Positions 17,268 through 26,731 of a stretch of 64,000 bases of DNA are shown in pieces. The position numbers and the translations under genes were made by a program. The stretch spans positions 1 to 64,000 of the forward strand of contig VSPD01000005.1 of assembly GCA_009775125.1 (NCBI GenBank). The letters run 5' to 3'. A model generated the notes under the pieces. It did no database searches, was not told the DNA's origin, and saw only the letters and a program-made list of their open reading frames with translations. Every line of letters begins with the position of its first letter. Within the stretch, counting starts at the first letter, position 1. This DNA comes from Muribaculaceae bacterium. Lineage in GTDB: Bacteria; Bacteroidota; Bacteroidia; Bacteroidales; Muribaculaceae.

Positions 17268-17312
17268 AAATTGTCGCTTATATCGCTTATGTCGTTAATG
17301 TCGCTTATGTCG
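17268..17312. repeat. GCTTATGTC 9-bp tandem repeat
   Basis: Four to five copies of a 9-bp word (GCTTATATC, GCTTATGTC, GTTAATGTC, GCTTATGTC) fill the gap between two small genes. An AACTTCTCAACTTCCCAACT stretch follows to the next start codon. Confidence 0.6.
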
Positions 17313-17345
17313 CAAAAAAATTTCTAACTTCTCAACTTCCCAACT

Positions 17346-17687
17346 ATGAAAGACACGGTAAATTTTCGCCCCGAGTGGCTCGACGCCCTCAGCGCATGTT
17401 CAGCAAAAGTGCAAATGGATATAATTTCGGCAATAGTGCGCTGGCAATCGGAGGGCGTAATGCCCGATTTCAAAGGCATGAAAATGGCACTCTTCCTTTT
17501 CCTGAAAGCCGACTTGGAAAAGGCGCAGGCCGACGGACAACCGGAAGCCGAGGCGGACACCGACACGACCGAGGCCAAGACCGCCGCGACAGCTGCGGCC
17601 CGGCCCGGCCATGCCGCCCTGCCACGGCACAAGCAAATGCCGGGGCAATACTACGGCCGCGATACAGGCGCCGCGGCCACGGCTTAG
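17346..17687 (+). CDS. Small protein with DUF6291-like N-terminus
   Basis: A 113-aa protein. Residues 1 to about 58 (NFRPEWLDALSACSAK, then IISAIVRWQSEGVMPDFKG) resemble the DUF6291 type seen in phage-like proteins of Bacteroidales; the remaining half is low-complexity, rich in Ala, Glu, Pro and Thr, and ends in Gly/Ala. The low-complexity tail may be poorly conserved. It sits alone between a repeat spacer and the cstA promoter. Family assignment is tentative and function unknown. Confidence 0.5.
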   Translation: MKDTVNFRPEWLDALSACSAKVQMDIISAIVRWQSEGVMPDFKGMKMALFLFLKADLEKAQADGQPEAEADTDTTEAKTAATAAARPGHAALPRHKQMPGQYYGRDTGAAATA

Positions 17688-17729
17688 AGACGCCTGTGTT
17701 AAAATTTCTTAATTCATATCCGGCCCGCA

Positions 17730-17758
17730 TTTGAGACGGTGGCTTTTTCGTAATTTTG
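17730..17758 (+). promoter_or_regulatory. Bacteroidales promoter for cstA
   Basis: TTTG at 17730-17733 and TAATTTTG at 17751-17758, 17 bp apart and 20 bp upstream of the cstA ATG. The leader would be about 15 nt. Confidence 0.6.
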
Positions 17759-17778
17759 TAGATAAAACCGAAATTACC

Positions 17779-19209
17779 ATGACTGAATTTCTAATTGCGG
17801 CGGCTGTGCTCATAGGCGGATATTTCGTCTACGGCGCCCTTATGGAGAGAATCTTCGGCATAAGGCCGAAAAACATTACGCCGGCCTACTCAAAAGCCGA
17901 CGGTGTGGACTATATCGCGCTGCCCACATGGAAGGTGTTCCTCATACAGTTTCTCAACATTGCAGGTCTTGGTCCTATTTTCGGTGCCATAATGGGCGTG
18001 ATGTTCGGCCCGGCGGCATTCCTGTGGATTGTATTCGGCACGATTTTCGCCGGTGCCGTCCACGACTATTTCTCGGGCATGATATCGTTGCGTTCCGGCG
18101 GCGCGTCGCTTCCCGAGGTTGTGGGGCGAGAGCTCGGCAACGGAGTGAAACAGGTGATGCGCTTCTGGTCGGTGATATTGCTCATCCTTGTGGGCGCGGT
18201 GTTTGTAGTGAGTCCGGCCGGACTGCTCGACGGCATGACGCCCGCTGCCCTTGACAAGACATTCTGGATTGCCGCGATATTCGGTTATTACATTCTTGCC
18301 ACACTCCTGCCCATCGACAAGCTCATCGGCAACCTCTACCCCATTTTCGGCCTCGCCCTGCTCTTTATGGCGGCCGGACTGTTTGCAATCCTCGTATTCG
18401 GAGGCCACGACATCCCGACAGGCTTTTCCGACGGACTGGCATCGCGCCAAAGCGACGGAGCCCATCCCATATTCCCCATGATGTTTGTGTCGATAGCCTG
18501 CGGAGCCATCTCCGGCTTCCACGCCACGCAATCGCCCATGATGGCGCGCTGCCTCAAAAACGAGCGGCTGGCCCGTCCGATTTTTTACGGAGCAATGGTG
18601 GCCGAAGGACTGGTAGCCCTTATCTGGGCCGCAGCCGCGATAGCGTTTACCGGCGGCTACCCCCACTTGCAGGCATATATGGCCGACCATGGCGCCAACG
18701 CCGGCGAACTCGTGAATGAAATATCCATGACATGGCTCGGCACATTCGGCGGCATCCTCGCCCTGCTTGGCGTGGTGATGGCCCCGATCACCACCGGCGA
18801 CACGGCTCTGCGCTCGTCGCGCCTGATTGTGGCCGACTTCCTGCATATCGACCAGAAAAAAATAATAAAACGCCTGCTGGTGTCGCTGCCTATATTCGTG
18901 TTATGCTTCCTGGTGATGTGCATCGACTTCAACGTGCTTTGGCGGTATTTCGCCTGGTGCAACCAGACGCTCGCCGTGTTCACGCTCTGGGCCATAACCG
19001 TGTGGCTCGCGCGCCACGGCAAGGCATATATCGTGACGCTGCTTCCGGCCATGTTTATGACCGCCGTGTCGGTGTCTTATTTGCTTTTTGCACGCCGCCC
19101 CGAAGGCTTCGGGCTTCCCTGGGGCCTCGCAACAGGCATAGGGTGCGCCGTAGCCGTGGGGCTGCTCATCCTTTTTGCAGCAAAAAAGAAAAAACTCATC
19201 AAACATTGA
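17779..19209 (+). CDS. cstA: Carbon starvation protein CstA family transporter
   Basis: A 476-aa inner-membrane protein of the CstA family, linked to peptide or pyruvate uptake under carbon limitation. Family landmarks: QFLNIAGLGPIFGAIMGVMFGPAAFLWIVFG broken over helices 2-3, the GAVHDYFSGM loop, and SGFHATQSPMMARC. At least 11 membrane segments are expected. It is shorter than E. coli CstA (about 700 aa), as is common in Bacteroidales. ATG 17779 follows the promoter; the PHP gene starts one base after its stop. Confidence 0.9.
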   Translation: MTEFLIAAAVLIGGYFVYGALMERIFGIRPKNITPAYSKADGVDYIALPTWKVFLIQFLNIAGLGPIFGAIMGVMFGPAAFLWIVFGTIFAGAVHDYFSGMISLRSGGASLPEVVGRELGNGVKQVMRFWSVILLILVGAVFVVSPAGLLDGMTPAALDKTFWIAAIFGYYILATLLPIDKLIGNLYPIFGLALLFMAAGLFAILVFGGHDIPTGFSDGLASRQSDGAHPIFPMMFVSIACGAISGFHATQSPMMARCLKNERLARPIFYGAMVAEGLVALIWAAAAIAFTGGYPHLQAYMADHGANAGELVNEISMTWLGTFGGILALLGVVMAPITTGDTALRSSRLIVADFLHIDQKKIIKRLLVSLPIFVLCFLVMCIDFNVLWRYFAWCNQTLAVFTLWAITVWLARHGKAYIVTLLPAMFMTAVSVSYLLFARRPEGFGLPWGLATGIGCAVAVGLLILFAAKKKKLIKH

Positions 19210-19210
19210 C

Positions 19211-20020
19211 ATGTTTTCCGAAATCATAAAAGAAATAGGCGCGGACACGCTTTACAACCTCCACAGCCATACACAATTCTGCGACGGCCATGCGCCTATG
19301 GAGGATTTTGCCCGCGAGGCGGCATCGCGCGGCTTCAAGGTGTACGCTTTCACGCCCCATTCGCCCGTGCGCGAGCCCAACGGCTGCAACATGCCGGCCG
19401 ACAGCCTGCCGGCATATTTCGCCGAGGTGGAGCGCATCCGCCGCCTATATCCGCAGGTGCATTTCCTCGCAGGCATGGAGATAGACTATATCGACGGCGA
19501 GCTCAACGCCGCCTCTGATTTATTCACCTCGCTTCCTCTCGATTTCAAGATAAGTTCCGTGCATTTCATTCCCAACCAGGACGGCCGGCTCGTCGACATC
19601 GACGGACGCCCCGACCGCTTCTGCGCCCACTTGCACGAATTTTTCCGCGACGACCTGCGATATGTTGTCGACACATATTTCGACCGCTCCGAGCAGATGC
19701 TCGCCACGGGCGGGTTCGACATTATCGGGCATTTCGACAAGGTGAAGCGCAACGCATCCGCCGTCGACCCCGACATCGAGTCGCGGCCTTGGTACCGTGA
19801 ACGTCTCGACCGCCTCACCGACCTTATCATTGCATCGGGCGTGGCCGTAGAGATAAACACCAAGCACTACGCCTCCGACGGCATCTTCTATCCCGCTCCG
19901 CGCCTGTGGCGCCGGCTGCGCGACGCCGGAGTGACCATCGTCGTAAATTCCGACGCACACGACCCGCATGCCATCGACGCATCGCGGGCAGAGGCCTTCT
20001 CATTATTAAATTCATTATAG
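19211..20020 (+). CDS. PHP-family histidinol-phosphatase-like phosphoesterase
   Basis: A 269-aa PHP-domain protein, close to HisK-type histidinol-phosphatases of histidine synthesis. The metal-site motifs are visible: NLHSHTQFCDGH at the N-terminus, GMEIDY, SSVHFI, IIGHFD and the C-terminal NSDAHDP. ATG 19211 lies 1 bp after the cstA stop, suggesting co-transcription with cstA, though no functional link is obvious. A different phosphoester substrate cannot be excluded. Confidence 0.85.
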   Translation: MFSEIIKEIGADTLYNLHSHTQFCDGHAPMEDFAREAASRGFKVYAFTPHSPVREPNGCNMPADSLPAYFAEVERIRRLYPQVHFLAGMEIDYIDGELNAASDLFTSLPLDFKISSVHFIPNQDGRLVDIDGRPDRFCAHLHEFFRDDLRYVVDTYFDRSEQMLATGGFDIIGHFDKVKRNASAVDPDIESRPWYRERLDRLTDLIIASGVAVEINTKHYASDGIFYPAPRLWRRLRDAGVTIVVNSDAHDPHAIDASRAEAFSLLNSL

Positions 20021-20023
20021 ATA

Positions 20024-20080
20024 GGAACACAAGCCTCCGGCTAGTGAAAATTTACCACAAGCCGGAGGCTTGTGTTCCTG
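20024..20080. repeat. REP-like inverted pair, CACAAGCC class
   Basis: Two head-to-head units with the core CACAAGCC-TCC-GGCTTGTG and flank AGGAA; each core is itself a hairpin. The left unit is decayed by one base (GGCTAGTG). The same class occurs at 34954-35054 and 58036-58095. It separates the PHP gene from priA. Confidence 0.8.
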
Positions 20081-20095
20081 CAACCGATAATAAAC

Positions 20096-22606
20096 ATGCT
20101 TCCTACCGAATATATCGAAGTGGCGCTGCCGGTGCCGATTCAAGGCACATTCACCTACCATGTGCCCGAGGACATGCGTCGCAACCTCACCATCGGCAGC
20201 CGCGTGGTGGTGACTTTCGGTCGCCGGCGCAATTTCTACACCGGCATCGTGGCCGCCTACCAGCCCGTGGCACCCACCGAATATGAGGTGAAGGACATAG
20301 TGCATGTGCCCGACACCGCGCCCGTGCTGCGCCATCCACAGCTCAAACTCTGGGAATGGGTGGCCGAATACTATCTTTGTTCGCTCGGCGACATACTCCG
20401 AGCTGCCCTGCCCCCGGGGCTGAAAATCGAGAGCGACACCAAATTTGAGCTGAACCCCGACTTTGAGGCCGACCCCGACACAAGAGTTTCCGACCGCGAG
20501 GTGGCCGTCGTGGAGCTTCTCACATCGCAGGGACGGCTGTCGGCGCGAGAAATCGAGAAAGCGACAGGCTTCACCAACATAGCCAAACTCATGACCACGA
20601 TGTCGACCCGCGGGTCGGTGATTCTGTCGGAAACTATCTCCGAGCGGTTCAGGCCCAAGACAGAGAAATTTGTGCGCATAGCCTATCCGCGCTTCGACTC
20701 CGAAGCCGCCGCCGTGGCCTTTGCCAAGGTAAAAGGGGCCCCAAAACAAGAGCAAATGCTCCTGAGCCTGATCCATCTGTCGGATTTCAACATGCGCGAC
20801 CGCGAGGTGAAGGAAGTGACCCCGGCGGCATTGGTCGAGACATCGAAAACCTCATCGGCCACAATCAAAGCCCTTGTCGACAAAGGCATCGTAGAGCGTT
20901 ACAGCCGCGAAATCTCACGATTCAAATACGCCGGAACACCCACCGGACTGCCAACCCTGTCGGAAGCGCAGCAGACTGCCGCCAACGCCATACACAAGAC
21001 TTTTATCGAGAAAGCCACGGTGCTCCTCCACGGGGTGTCGTCGTCGGGCAAAACCGAAGTCTACGCCCATATCATCGACCGCGCCCTGCGCGAGGGCAAG
21101 CAGGTGCTGTATCTCGTGCCCGAAATCGCACTCACCACTCAGCTCACACAGCGGCTGCAAGCCATGTTCGGCGAGCGCGTGGTGGTGTACCATTCCAAAT
21201 TCTCCAACAACGAGCGCGTAGAGCTTTGGCTCCGGCTGCTCCACACATCCGAGCCGCTTGTAGTGGTGGGTACCCGCGCCGCCGTGTTCCTGCCGTTTGC
21301 CACTCTTGGACTTGTTGTTGTAGACGAGGAGCACGACACGTCATTCAAGCAATTCGACCCCGCTCCGCGTTATAACGCGCGTGACACGGCCATGGTGCTC
21401 GCGCGTCTTCACGGAGCCAAGACCCTGCTGGGCTCGGCCACACCGTCGGTAGAGACATATTACAAGGCCCTTACCGGCAAATTCGGACTCGTCACTCTTT
21501 CCGAGCGATACGGCAACTCCGAGCCGCCGGCCATCTCTATCGTCGACCTTGCCAACGCCCGACGCCAGAAGCAGGTACACGGCTCCTTCGCCGCCGAGAC
21601 AATCGGGGCGATAAGGCGCACCGTCGAGGGCGGCAACCAGGCCATCGTGTTTCACAACCGCCGCGGATTTGCACCAATGGCCCGTTGCACCAAATGCCAA
21701 TATATACCCAAATGCAAATATTGCGACGTGTCGCTCACCTACCATCGGCGAGCCGACGCGCTGATATGCCACTACTGCGGCACCCAGTATCCGATGCCCG
21801 ACGTGTGCCCGGCCTGCAAAGAGCCGGCAATAGAAATTGTAGGCTACGGCACCGAGCGCGTCGAAGACGAGGTGGAGGAAATATTTCCGGATGCCAAAAT
21901 CCTGCGCATGGACACCGACACCACACGCCGCAAGACTGCTCACCAACGCATTATCGACGATTTCTCGGGCCATGCCGCCGACATACTCGTAGGCACGCAG
22001 ATGGTGACGAAAGGCCTCGACTTCGACCGTGTGGCCACCGTGGCCGTGGTAAATGCCGACTCTATCGTGCACATGCCCGATTTCCGTTCGGCCGAGCGAG
22101 CCTTCAACCTTTTCACCCAGCTGCGCGGACGCGCCGGCCGACGCGCCGACGTGGCCGGCCGCATGCTCCTGCAAGTGGCGGATGTGAACCATCCGATCAT
22201 CCCTATGGTGGCGCGCGGCGACTACCGGGCTTTTTACGACCATGAGATTGCCGAACGCGAGGCTTTCAACTATCCGCCTTTCGCCCGCCTGATATATATC
22301 ACGCTGAAACACCGCGACGAATTCAAACTCGACCTGCTCGCCGGAGCATATGCCGGACGTCTGCGCGAGCTGTTCGGCAACCGTGTGGCCGGCCCTGCCA
22401 AGCCGCCAATCAGCAAGATTCAGAATCTTTTCCTGCGTCGCATCATGCTGAAAGTGGAGCTAAACGCCTCCATGTCGAAAATCAAGGAAATACTCCGCGA
22501 CCTCCAACGCGCCTTGCAGCATCCCGACGCGTTCCCGTCGAATCCGGCCTACACCCACCGCGATTTTCTCGCACTCGAAATCCACTACGATGTCGACCCC
22601 ACCTAA
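20096..22606 (+). CDS. priA: Primosomal protein N' (PriA helicase)
   Basis: An 836-aa 3'-5' helicase that restarts stalled replication forks. The N-terminal DNA-binding domain begins IEVALPVPIQGTFTYHVP. The motor has Walker A SSSGKTEVY, a VDEEHD box, and GSATPSVETY. The zinc region has paired motifs CTKCQYIPKCKYC and CHYCG...CPAC, then TQMVTKGLDF and QLRGRAGR. ATG 20096 was chosen just after the REP pair; an earlier in-frame codon lies inside that repeat. Confidence 0.96.
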   Translation: MLPTEYIEVALPVPIQGTFTYHVPEDMRRNLTIGSRVVVTFGRRRNFYTGIVAAYQPVAPTEYEVKDIVHVPDTAPVLRHPQLKLWEWVAEYYLCSLGDILRAALPPGLKIESDTKFELNPDFEADPDTRVSDREVAVVELLTSQGRLSAREIEKATGFTNIAKLMTTMSTRGSVILSETISERFRPKTEKFVRIAYPRFDSEAAAVAFAKVKGAPKQEQMLLSLIHLSDFNMRDREVKEVTPAALVETSKTSSATIKALVDKGIVERYSREISRFKYAGTPTGLPTLSEAQQTAANAIHKTFIEKATVLLHGVSSSGKTEVYAHIIDRALREGKQVLYLVPEIALTTQLTQRLQAMFGERVVVYHSKFSNNERVELWLRLLHTSEPLVVVGTRAAVFLPFATLGLVVVDEEHDTSFKQFDPAPRYNARDTAMVLARLHGAKTLLGSATPSVETYYKALTGKFGLVTLSERYGNSEPPAISIVDLANARRQKQVHGSFAAETIGAIRRTVEGGNQAIVFHNRRGFAPMARCTKCQYIPKCKYCDVSLTYHRRADALICHYCGTQYPMPDVCPACKEPAIEIVGYGTERVEDEVEEIFPDAKILRMDTDTTRRKTAHQRIIDDFSGHAADILVGTQMVTKGLDFDRVATVAVVNADSIVHMPDFRSAERAFNLFTQLRGRAGRRADVAGRMLLQVADVNHPIIPMVARGDYRAFYDHEIAEREAFNYPPFARLIYITLKHRDEFKLDLLAGAYAGRLRELFGNRVAGPAKPPISKIQNLFLRRIMLKVELNASMSKIKEILRDLQRALQHPDAFPSNPAYTHRDFLALEIHYDVDPT

Positions 22607-22620
22607 TGAAAGTATAATAA

Positions 22621-22646
22621 TGTAGGGACGCACGGCTCGTGCGTCC
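22621..22646 (+). repeat. REP-like unit, GGACGCACG class, single copy
   Basis: TGTAG followed by a hairpin with 9-bp arms GGACGCACG / CGTGCGTCC around GCT. A head-to-head pair of the same unit is at 28038-28133. It lies between priA and the lipoprotein gene. Confidence 0.75.
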
Positions 22647-22670
22647 GCCAAAAACATAAAGGATAAAACA

Positions 22671-23507
22671 ATGAAATACCGCATTTTATTTTTGGCCGGA
22701 GCGCTCTGTCTTGCCGGCTGCTCACAAAACAACGAAGACGAAAAGGCCGCGCGCGCCCTTATGGCGCAAGCCGAGGCCAATATCAACGACAACCGTCCGG
22801 AGCGCGCCATCGAATTGCTCGACAGCCTCGACCACGCCTATCCGGCCGAGACCGCAGTGCGCCGCGAGGCCATGTCGCTTCGCCCCAAGGCTATGGAACA
22901 AATTACAATTGCGCAGATAGCCGCCACCGACAGCATACTGCTCGCCGCACAGGCCGAAATCGAACGTCTTTCGCCCGAATTCAAGCACATTCCCGGCAAC
23001 GGCCTCGAAGGCTACTATGTGTATGCCAAGGCTTATAATCCCAACTTTGTAAATGCCGCGCAGGCCGTGGAGCCTCGCGTCAACGATGCCAATTTCATGT
23101 TCTACATCGCCGCGCAAAATCGAGGAAAGGCTACCGGACTTAACGCCATAGCCATCACCGACCGCTCGGGAGCGACTTGCCGTTCGGAGGCGATTCCGGC
23201 GTCGAGCGCGCGCTTGGTGAATATCGAGGGCGCGGAAATGGCCTCGTTCCTGCCAGAGGAGGTGGATTCGCTTGGCCGCTGGTGCGCTGAGCGTCCTGAA
23301 AGCCTTGCGTCGGTGTCGCTCACTGGGCCGAAAGGAAGTATAAACATTAAACTAAACGCCGCTCAGGCCGAAGCCTACGCCGCCGCCTACCGTTTCGCCA
23401 CGGCGCATCAGCGTCGCGCCTCGGGAGCCGTCGTCCGCGAAAAGCTCGACCGCCAGCTCCAGCTCACCCGCGAACAACAGGCGAGAGTAATGACGAATGA
23501 AGAATGA
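22671..23507 (+). CDS. Hypothetical lipoprotein with helical repeat N-terminus
   Basis: A 278-aa lipoprotein: the signal peptide ends LCLAGC (Cys16). Residues about 25-75 look like one TPR-type helical hairpin (ARALMAQAEANINDNRPERAIELLDSLDHAYP). The centre has EGYYVYAKAYNPNF and a region with predicted beta strands, and the C-terminus is a long charged helix (DRQLQLTREQQARV). No family recognised. Likely anchored in the periplasmic side of the outer or inner membrane. It follows priA but a REP unit intervenes. Confidence 0.65.
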   Translation: MKYRILFLAGALCLAGCSQNNEDEKAARALMAQAEANINDNRPERAIELLDSLDHAYPAETAVRREAMSLRPKAMEQITIAQIAATDSILLAAQAEIERLSPEFKHIPGNGLEGYYVYAKAYNPNFVNAAQAVEPRVNDANFMFYIAAQNRGKATGLNAIAITDRSGATCRSEAIPASSARLVNIEGAEMASFLPEEVDSLGRWCAERPESLASVSLTGPKGSINIKLNAAQAEAYAAAYRFATAHQRRASGAVVREKLDRQLQLTREQQARVMTNEE

Positions 23508-23578
23508 CGAATAATTAATGACAAATGACGAATGATTAATTTGTAATTAGTCATTCGTCATTAGTCATTAGTCATTAT
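23491..23578. repeat. TGACGAATGA/TCATTCGTCATTAG inverted repeat spacer
   Basis: Degenerate copies of AATGACGAAT run toward the middle and their complements (TAGTCATTCGTCATTAGTCA) run out again, forming a large imperfect inverted repeat between the lipoprotein gene and relA, which converge. It may act as a bidirectional terminator, but it is AT-rich with no GC stem. Confidence 0.6.
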
Positions 23579-23579
23579 T

Positions 23580-25784
23580 TTAGTTGCTTCTGTCGACTTC
23601 TTTTACGCCTTTGACGGTGCGGAGTTTCTTGATAAGGTTTTTCAACGATGAGGTGTCGTTGACGCCCACCACGAGGAAGCCCTGGAACAGGCCGTCGTTG
23701 GAATCAATCGAGATGCTGCGCAGCGTCACATCCTTTTCTTTTGTTATAATGGAAGTGATGTTGGTTACGATGCCTATGTCGTCGTGACCAAGGATGCGGA
23801 GCGTGGCCGCGAATTGCGCCCCCACGCGTCCCGACCATTGCGTGCGGATGAGCCGCTCGGGATAGCGCGCGCGGATATGGGCGGCGTTGGGGCAGTCGCA
23901 ACGGTGAATCTTTACCACGCCTTCCGACGATACGAAGCCGAACACATCGTCGCCGTAGATCGGGTTGCAGCATTTCGAGAATTTATAATTGAGCCCTTTG
24001 ATGTTATTGTCAATCACAAGAATATCGTGGTTGAACGAATCATCATCGTCGATGCGCGGCTGCATCACATATTCCTCGGCCGACACCCTTTCCGATGTTT
24101 CGGCGGCGCGGTGCTCTATTTCGAGATATTTCTCGATTATGGTGTTGATATCGAGCTGTTCGGCATCGATGGCGGTATAAAACTCGGTGGCCGTCTTGAA
24201 ATTCAGTTTCTTGACAAGTTTGGCGAGTGTCGACTCATCAAGCTCAATCTTACGGTTTTTGAAACGCCGCTGGAGCAACTCCTTGCCCAGGTCGGCGCCG
24301 CGGCTTTCCTGCTCCTTGATGGCCACGCGGATTTTGTTGCGGGCCTTGGATGTGACGGTGAAGGCGAGCCAGTCGAGCTTAGGCCGCTGGTTGGGCGATG
24401 TAAGAATCTCCACGGTGTCGCCGGTGCGCAGCTTATAGTTCAATTTCTGGTTGCGCCCGTTGACACGGCCGCCGGTGCACTGGCAACCCAAGCCGGAGTG
24501 GATATTGAAGGCGAAGTCGAGCAGCGACGCGCCCATGGGCATCTTGTAGAGGTCGCCGCGTGGGGTGAACACAAACACCTCCTTGTCGTAGACGTCCATC
24601 TTGAAGTTTTTCATCAGCTCCATGGGGCCTGTCTCGGCAGTCTCGAGGATGTCGCGCACATTGTTCATCCACTTGTCGAGATTGTTCTCGCTCTTTATGC
24701 CCTTGTATTTCCAGTGGGCGGCAAGGCCCTTCTCGGCAATCTCGTCCATGCGGCGCGTGCGTATCTGCACCTCCACCCAGCGGCCGCCGGGACCGTGCAC
24801 GGTGATGTGGAGCGACTCGTAGCCGTTGCTTTTCGGTATTGAAAGCCAGTCTTTGAGGCGGGCGGGATTTGGAGCGTACATGTCGGTGACGATCGAGTAC
24901 ACGAGCCAGCAGTCGGGCTTCTCGCGCTCGGGCGGCACGTCGAGTATGATGCGTATGGCGAAGAGGTCGTAGATATCCTCGACATCGTTTTTCTGCTTGC
25001 GCATCTTGTTCCATATCGAATATATGCTCTTGGTGCGTCCTTTCAGCTCAAACGCCAAGCCTTCGCGTTCGAGACGCTCGCGTATCGGCGCGATAAACTC
25101 GGCGATATATGCCTCGCGGGCCACCTTTGTCTGGTTGAGCTTGCGGGCAATCTCGGAATATTTCTCGCGGTCGGTGTATTTGAGCGACATGTCTTCGAGC
25201 TCGCCTTTTATCTTGTAGAGGCCAAGACGGTGGGCGAGCGGGGCGTAAAGATAGTTGGCCTCGTAGGCCACATCGTGCACAAATTTTTCGTCGGGATGGT
25301 GATTGATAGCCCGCATCAGCACCAGACGGTCGACAATCATTATTATTATCACGCGAATATCCTTGGCGAAAGTGAGGAGGAGCTTTCGGAAATTGTCGCT
25401 TTCCATGGCAGCCTGCTTGCTGTAAAGTCGAGCCACCTTGCGAAGGCCGCCGAGGAGCGTCATCACGTCGTCGCCCCAAAGGCGAAGCAATTCATCGTCG
25501 GAGATAAAGTCGGTGCCGGTAAGGTTATAGAGCATCACGGCCAACACCATGTTGCGGTCGGGGCTTACCATACGGCAGAGGGCAAGCGAGGTTTCCAGGC
25601 TGTGAATCACAGGATTTATGCCGTAGCGGTCGCGGCGGTAATGCCCTTTTCCGATGGCATCGGAAATCATCGTCTTGACAAGCCCGAAATCGCCGTCGCG
25701 GATTATGCCGGCCACCTCGCGCATAAGGTCGCGCACAAGAGCCGGCGCCTTCACAACTTCGTTTTCGTCAAAATATCGTTCCAT
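23580..25784 (-). CDS. relA: RelA/SpoT-family (p)ppGpp synthetase, HD site degenerate
   Basis: A 734-aa stringent-response enzyme with HD-like, synthetase, TGS and ACT regions in order. The synthetase is intact: GRTKSIYSIWNKM, then SNGYESLHITVHGP and EVQIRTRRMDEIAEKGLAAHW. In the hydrolase domain His61 (PVIHSL) remains, but the HD doublet is replaced by Tyr86-Asn87 (MLYN) and the ED pair downstream is gone, so hydrolysis is probably lost. TGS begins VFVFTPRGDLYKMP; ACT is at the end. A second, bifunctional homologue elsewhere in the genome is expected. Confidence 0.92.
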   Translation of the reverse strand: MERYFDENEVVKAPALVRDLMREVAGIIRDGDFGLVKTMISDAIGKGHYRRDRYGINPVIHSLETSLALCRMVSPDRNMVLAVMLYNLTGTDFISDDELLRLWGDDVMTLLGGLRKVARLYSKQAAMESDNFRKLLLTFAKDIRVIIIMIVDRLVLMRAINHHPDEKFVHDVAYEANYLYAPLAHRLGLYKIKGELEDMSLKYTDREKYSEIARKLNQTKVAREAYIAEFIAPIRERLEREGLAFELKGRTKSIYSIWNKMRKQKNDVEDIYDLFAIRIILDVPPEREKPDCWLVYSIVTDMYAPNPARLKDWLSIPKSNGYESLHITVHGPGGRWVEVQIRTRRMDEIAEKGLAAHWKYKGIKSENNLDKWMNNVRDILETAETGPMELMKNFKMDVYDKEVFVFTPRGDLYKMPMGASLLDFAFNIHSGLGCQCTGGRVNGRNQKLNYKLRTGDTVEILTSPNQRPKLDWLAFTVTSKARNKIRVAIKEQESRGADLGKELLQRRFKNRKIELDESTLAKLVKKLNFKTATEFYTAIDAEQLDINTIIEKYLEIEHRAAETSERVSAEEYVMQPRIDDDDSFNHDILVIDNNIKGLNYKFSKCCNPIYGDDVFGFVSSEGVVKIHRCDCPNAAHIRARYPERLIRTQWSGRVGAQFAATLRILGHDDIGIVTNITSIITKEKDVTLRSISIDSNDGLFQGFLVVGVNDTSSLKNLIKKLRTVKGVKEVDRSN

Positions 25785-25820
25785 TTGTACCTATCGTTAT
25801 ACACTTGAATGATTAATTCA

Positions 25821-25828
25821 CAAAATTA
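25821..25828 (-). promoter_or_regulatory. Bacteroidales -7 box for relA
   Basis: The minus strand reads TAATTTTG, 36 bp upstream of the relA start, with TTTG candidates further upstream at wide spacing. Confidence 0.5.
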
Positions 25829-25953
25829 CAACAAAAATTCCACAAACCAAACAAAAAACACGTCGTTTTGACGTAAAAACGCGTCCGATGCCGAGCACCG
25901 GCCTCTTTCAGAACATTTTTTCCATGAAAATTTTCGGCAAATTAAAAAAATAT

Positions 25954-25985
25954 TTTGTGGGATTGCGAAAAAAATTATAACTTTG
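25954..25985 (+). promoter_or_regulatory. Bacteroidales promoter for clpP-clpX
   Basis: TTTG at 25954-25957 and TAACTTTG at 25978-25985 with a 20-bp spacer, an excellent match to the Bacteroides consensus. The clpP start is 59 bp downstream. Confidence 0.75.
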
Positions 25986-26044
25986 AATTATAAACACAAT
26001 AGAAAGACAAGTTTCCAGAATAAAATCAGTAACAACAACCCATT

Positions 26045-26731
26045 ATGAACAATAACGATTTCCGCAATTACGCCGTCCGTCACCTCGGCATGAACGGCCT
26101 TGCGCTCGACCAATACGCCGCCTCGGTAAATTCCGTGGCCGCATCCTATATATCCCCGACCATCATCGAGGAGCGTCAGCTCAATGTGGCGCAAATGGAC
26201 GTGTTCTCGCGCCTGATGATGGACCGCATCATTTTCCTCGGCACGCAGGTCGACGACTATTCGGCCAACGTGATTCAAGCCCAGCTGCTTTTCCTCGACT
26301 CGTCGGATCCCGGCAAGGATGTGTCTATCTACATCAACTCGCCCGGCGGCTCGGTTTACGCCGGCCTCGGCATCTACGACACGATGCAGTATATCTCGTC
26401 TGACGTGGCCACTATATGCACAGGCATGGCCGCATCCATGGCCGCAGTGCTGCTCGTGGCCGGCGAGAAAGGCAAACGCTTCGCCCTGCCCCACTCGCGC
26501 GTGATGATTCACCAGCCCATGGGCGGCGCTCAGGGCCAGGCTTCCGACATCGAAATCACTGCCCGCGAGATTCAAAAACTCAAAAAGGAGCTTTACACCA
26601 TCATAGCCGACCATTCCGGCCAGCCGTTTGAAAAAGTGGAACGCGACTCCGACCGCGACTACTGGATGACCGCTCAGGAAGCCCTCGACTACGGCATGAT
26701 CGACAATATCCTCACCAAAGCCAAGAAATAA
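26045..26731 (+). CDS. clpP: ATP-dependent Clp protease proteolytic subunit
   Basis: A 228-aa serine peptidase that forms the ClpXP chamber. The triad is Ser131 (AASMAA), His156 (MIHQPMGG) and Asp205 (SDRDYW), numbered from the ATG; the 25- and 49-residue spacings match E. coli ClpP. An N-terminal stretch of about 30 residues before the conserved domain is probably a propeptide. Its stop overlaps the clpX ATG by one base. No trigger-factor gene sits upstream; relA occupies that side. Confidence 0.97.
   Translation: MNNNDFRNYAVRHLGMNGLALDQYAASVNSVAASYISPTIIEERQLNVAQMDVFSRLMMDRIIFLGTQVDDYSANVIQAQLLFLDSSDPGKDVSIYINSPGGSVYAGLGIYDTMQYISSDVATICTGMAASMAAVLLVAGEKGKRFALPHSRVMIHQPMGGAQGQASDIEITAREIQKLKKELYTIIADHSGQPFEKVERDSDRDYWMTAQEALDYGMIDNILTKAKK

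Noticed and set aside
17268..17312. CRISPR-like array of short repeats
   Set aside because: Repeats are 9 bp, contiguous and degenerate, with no spacers of constant length and no cas genes.
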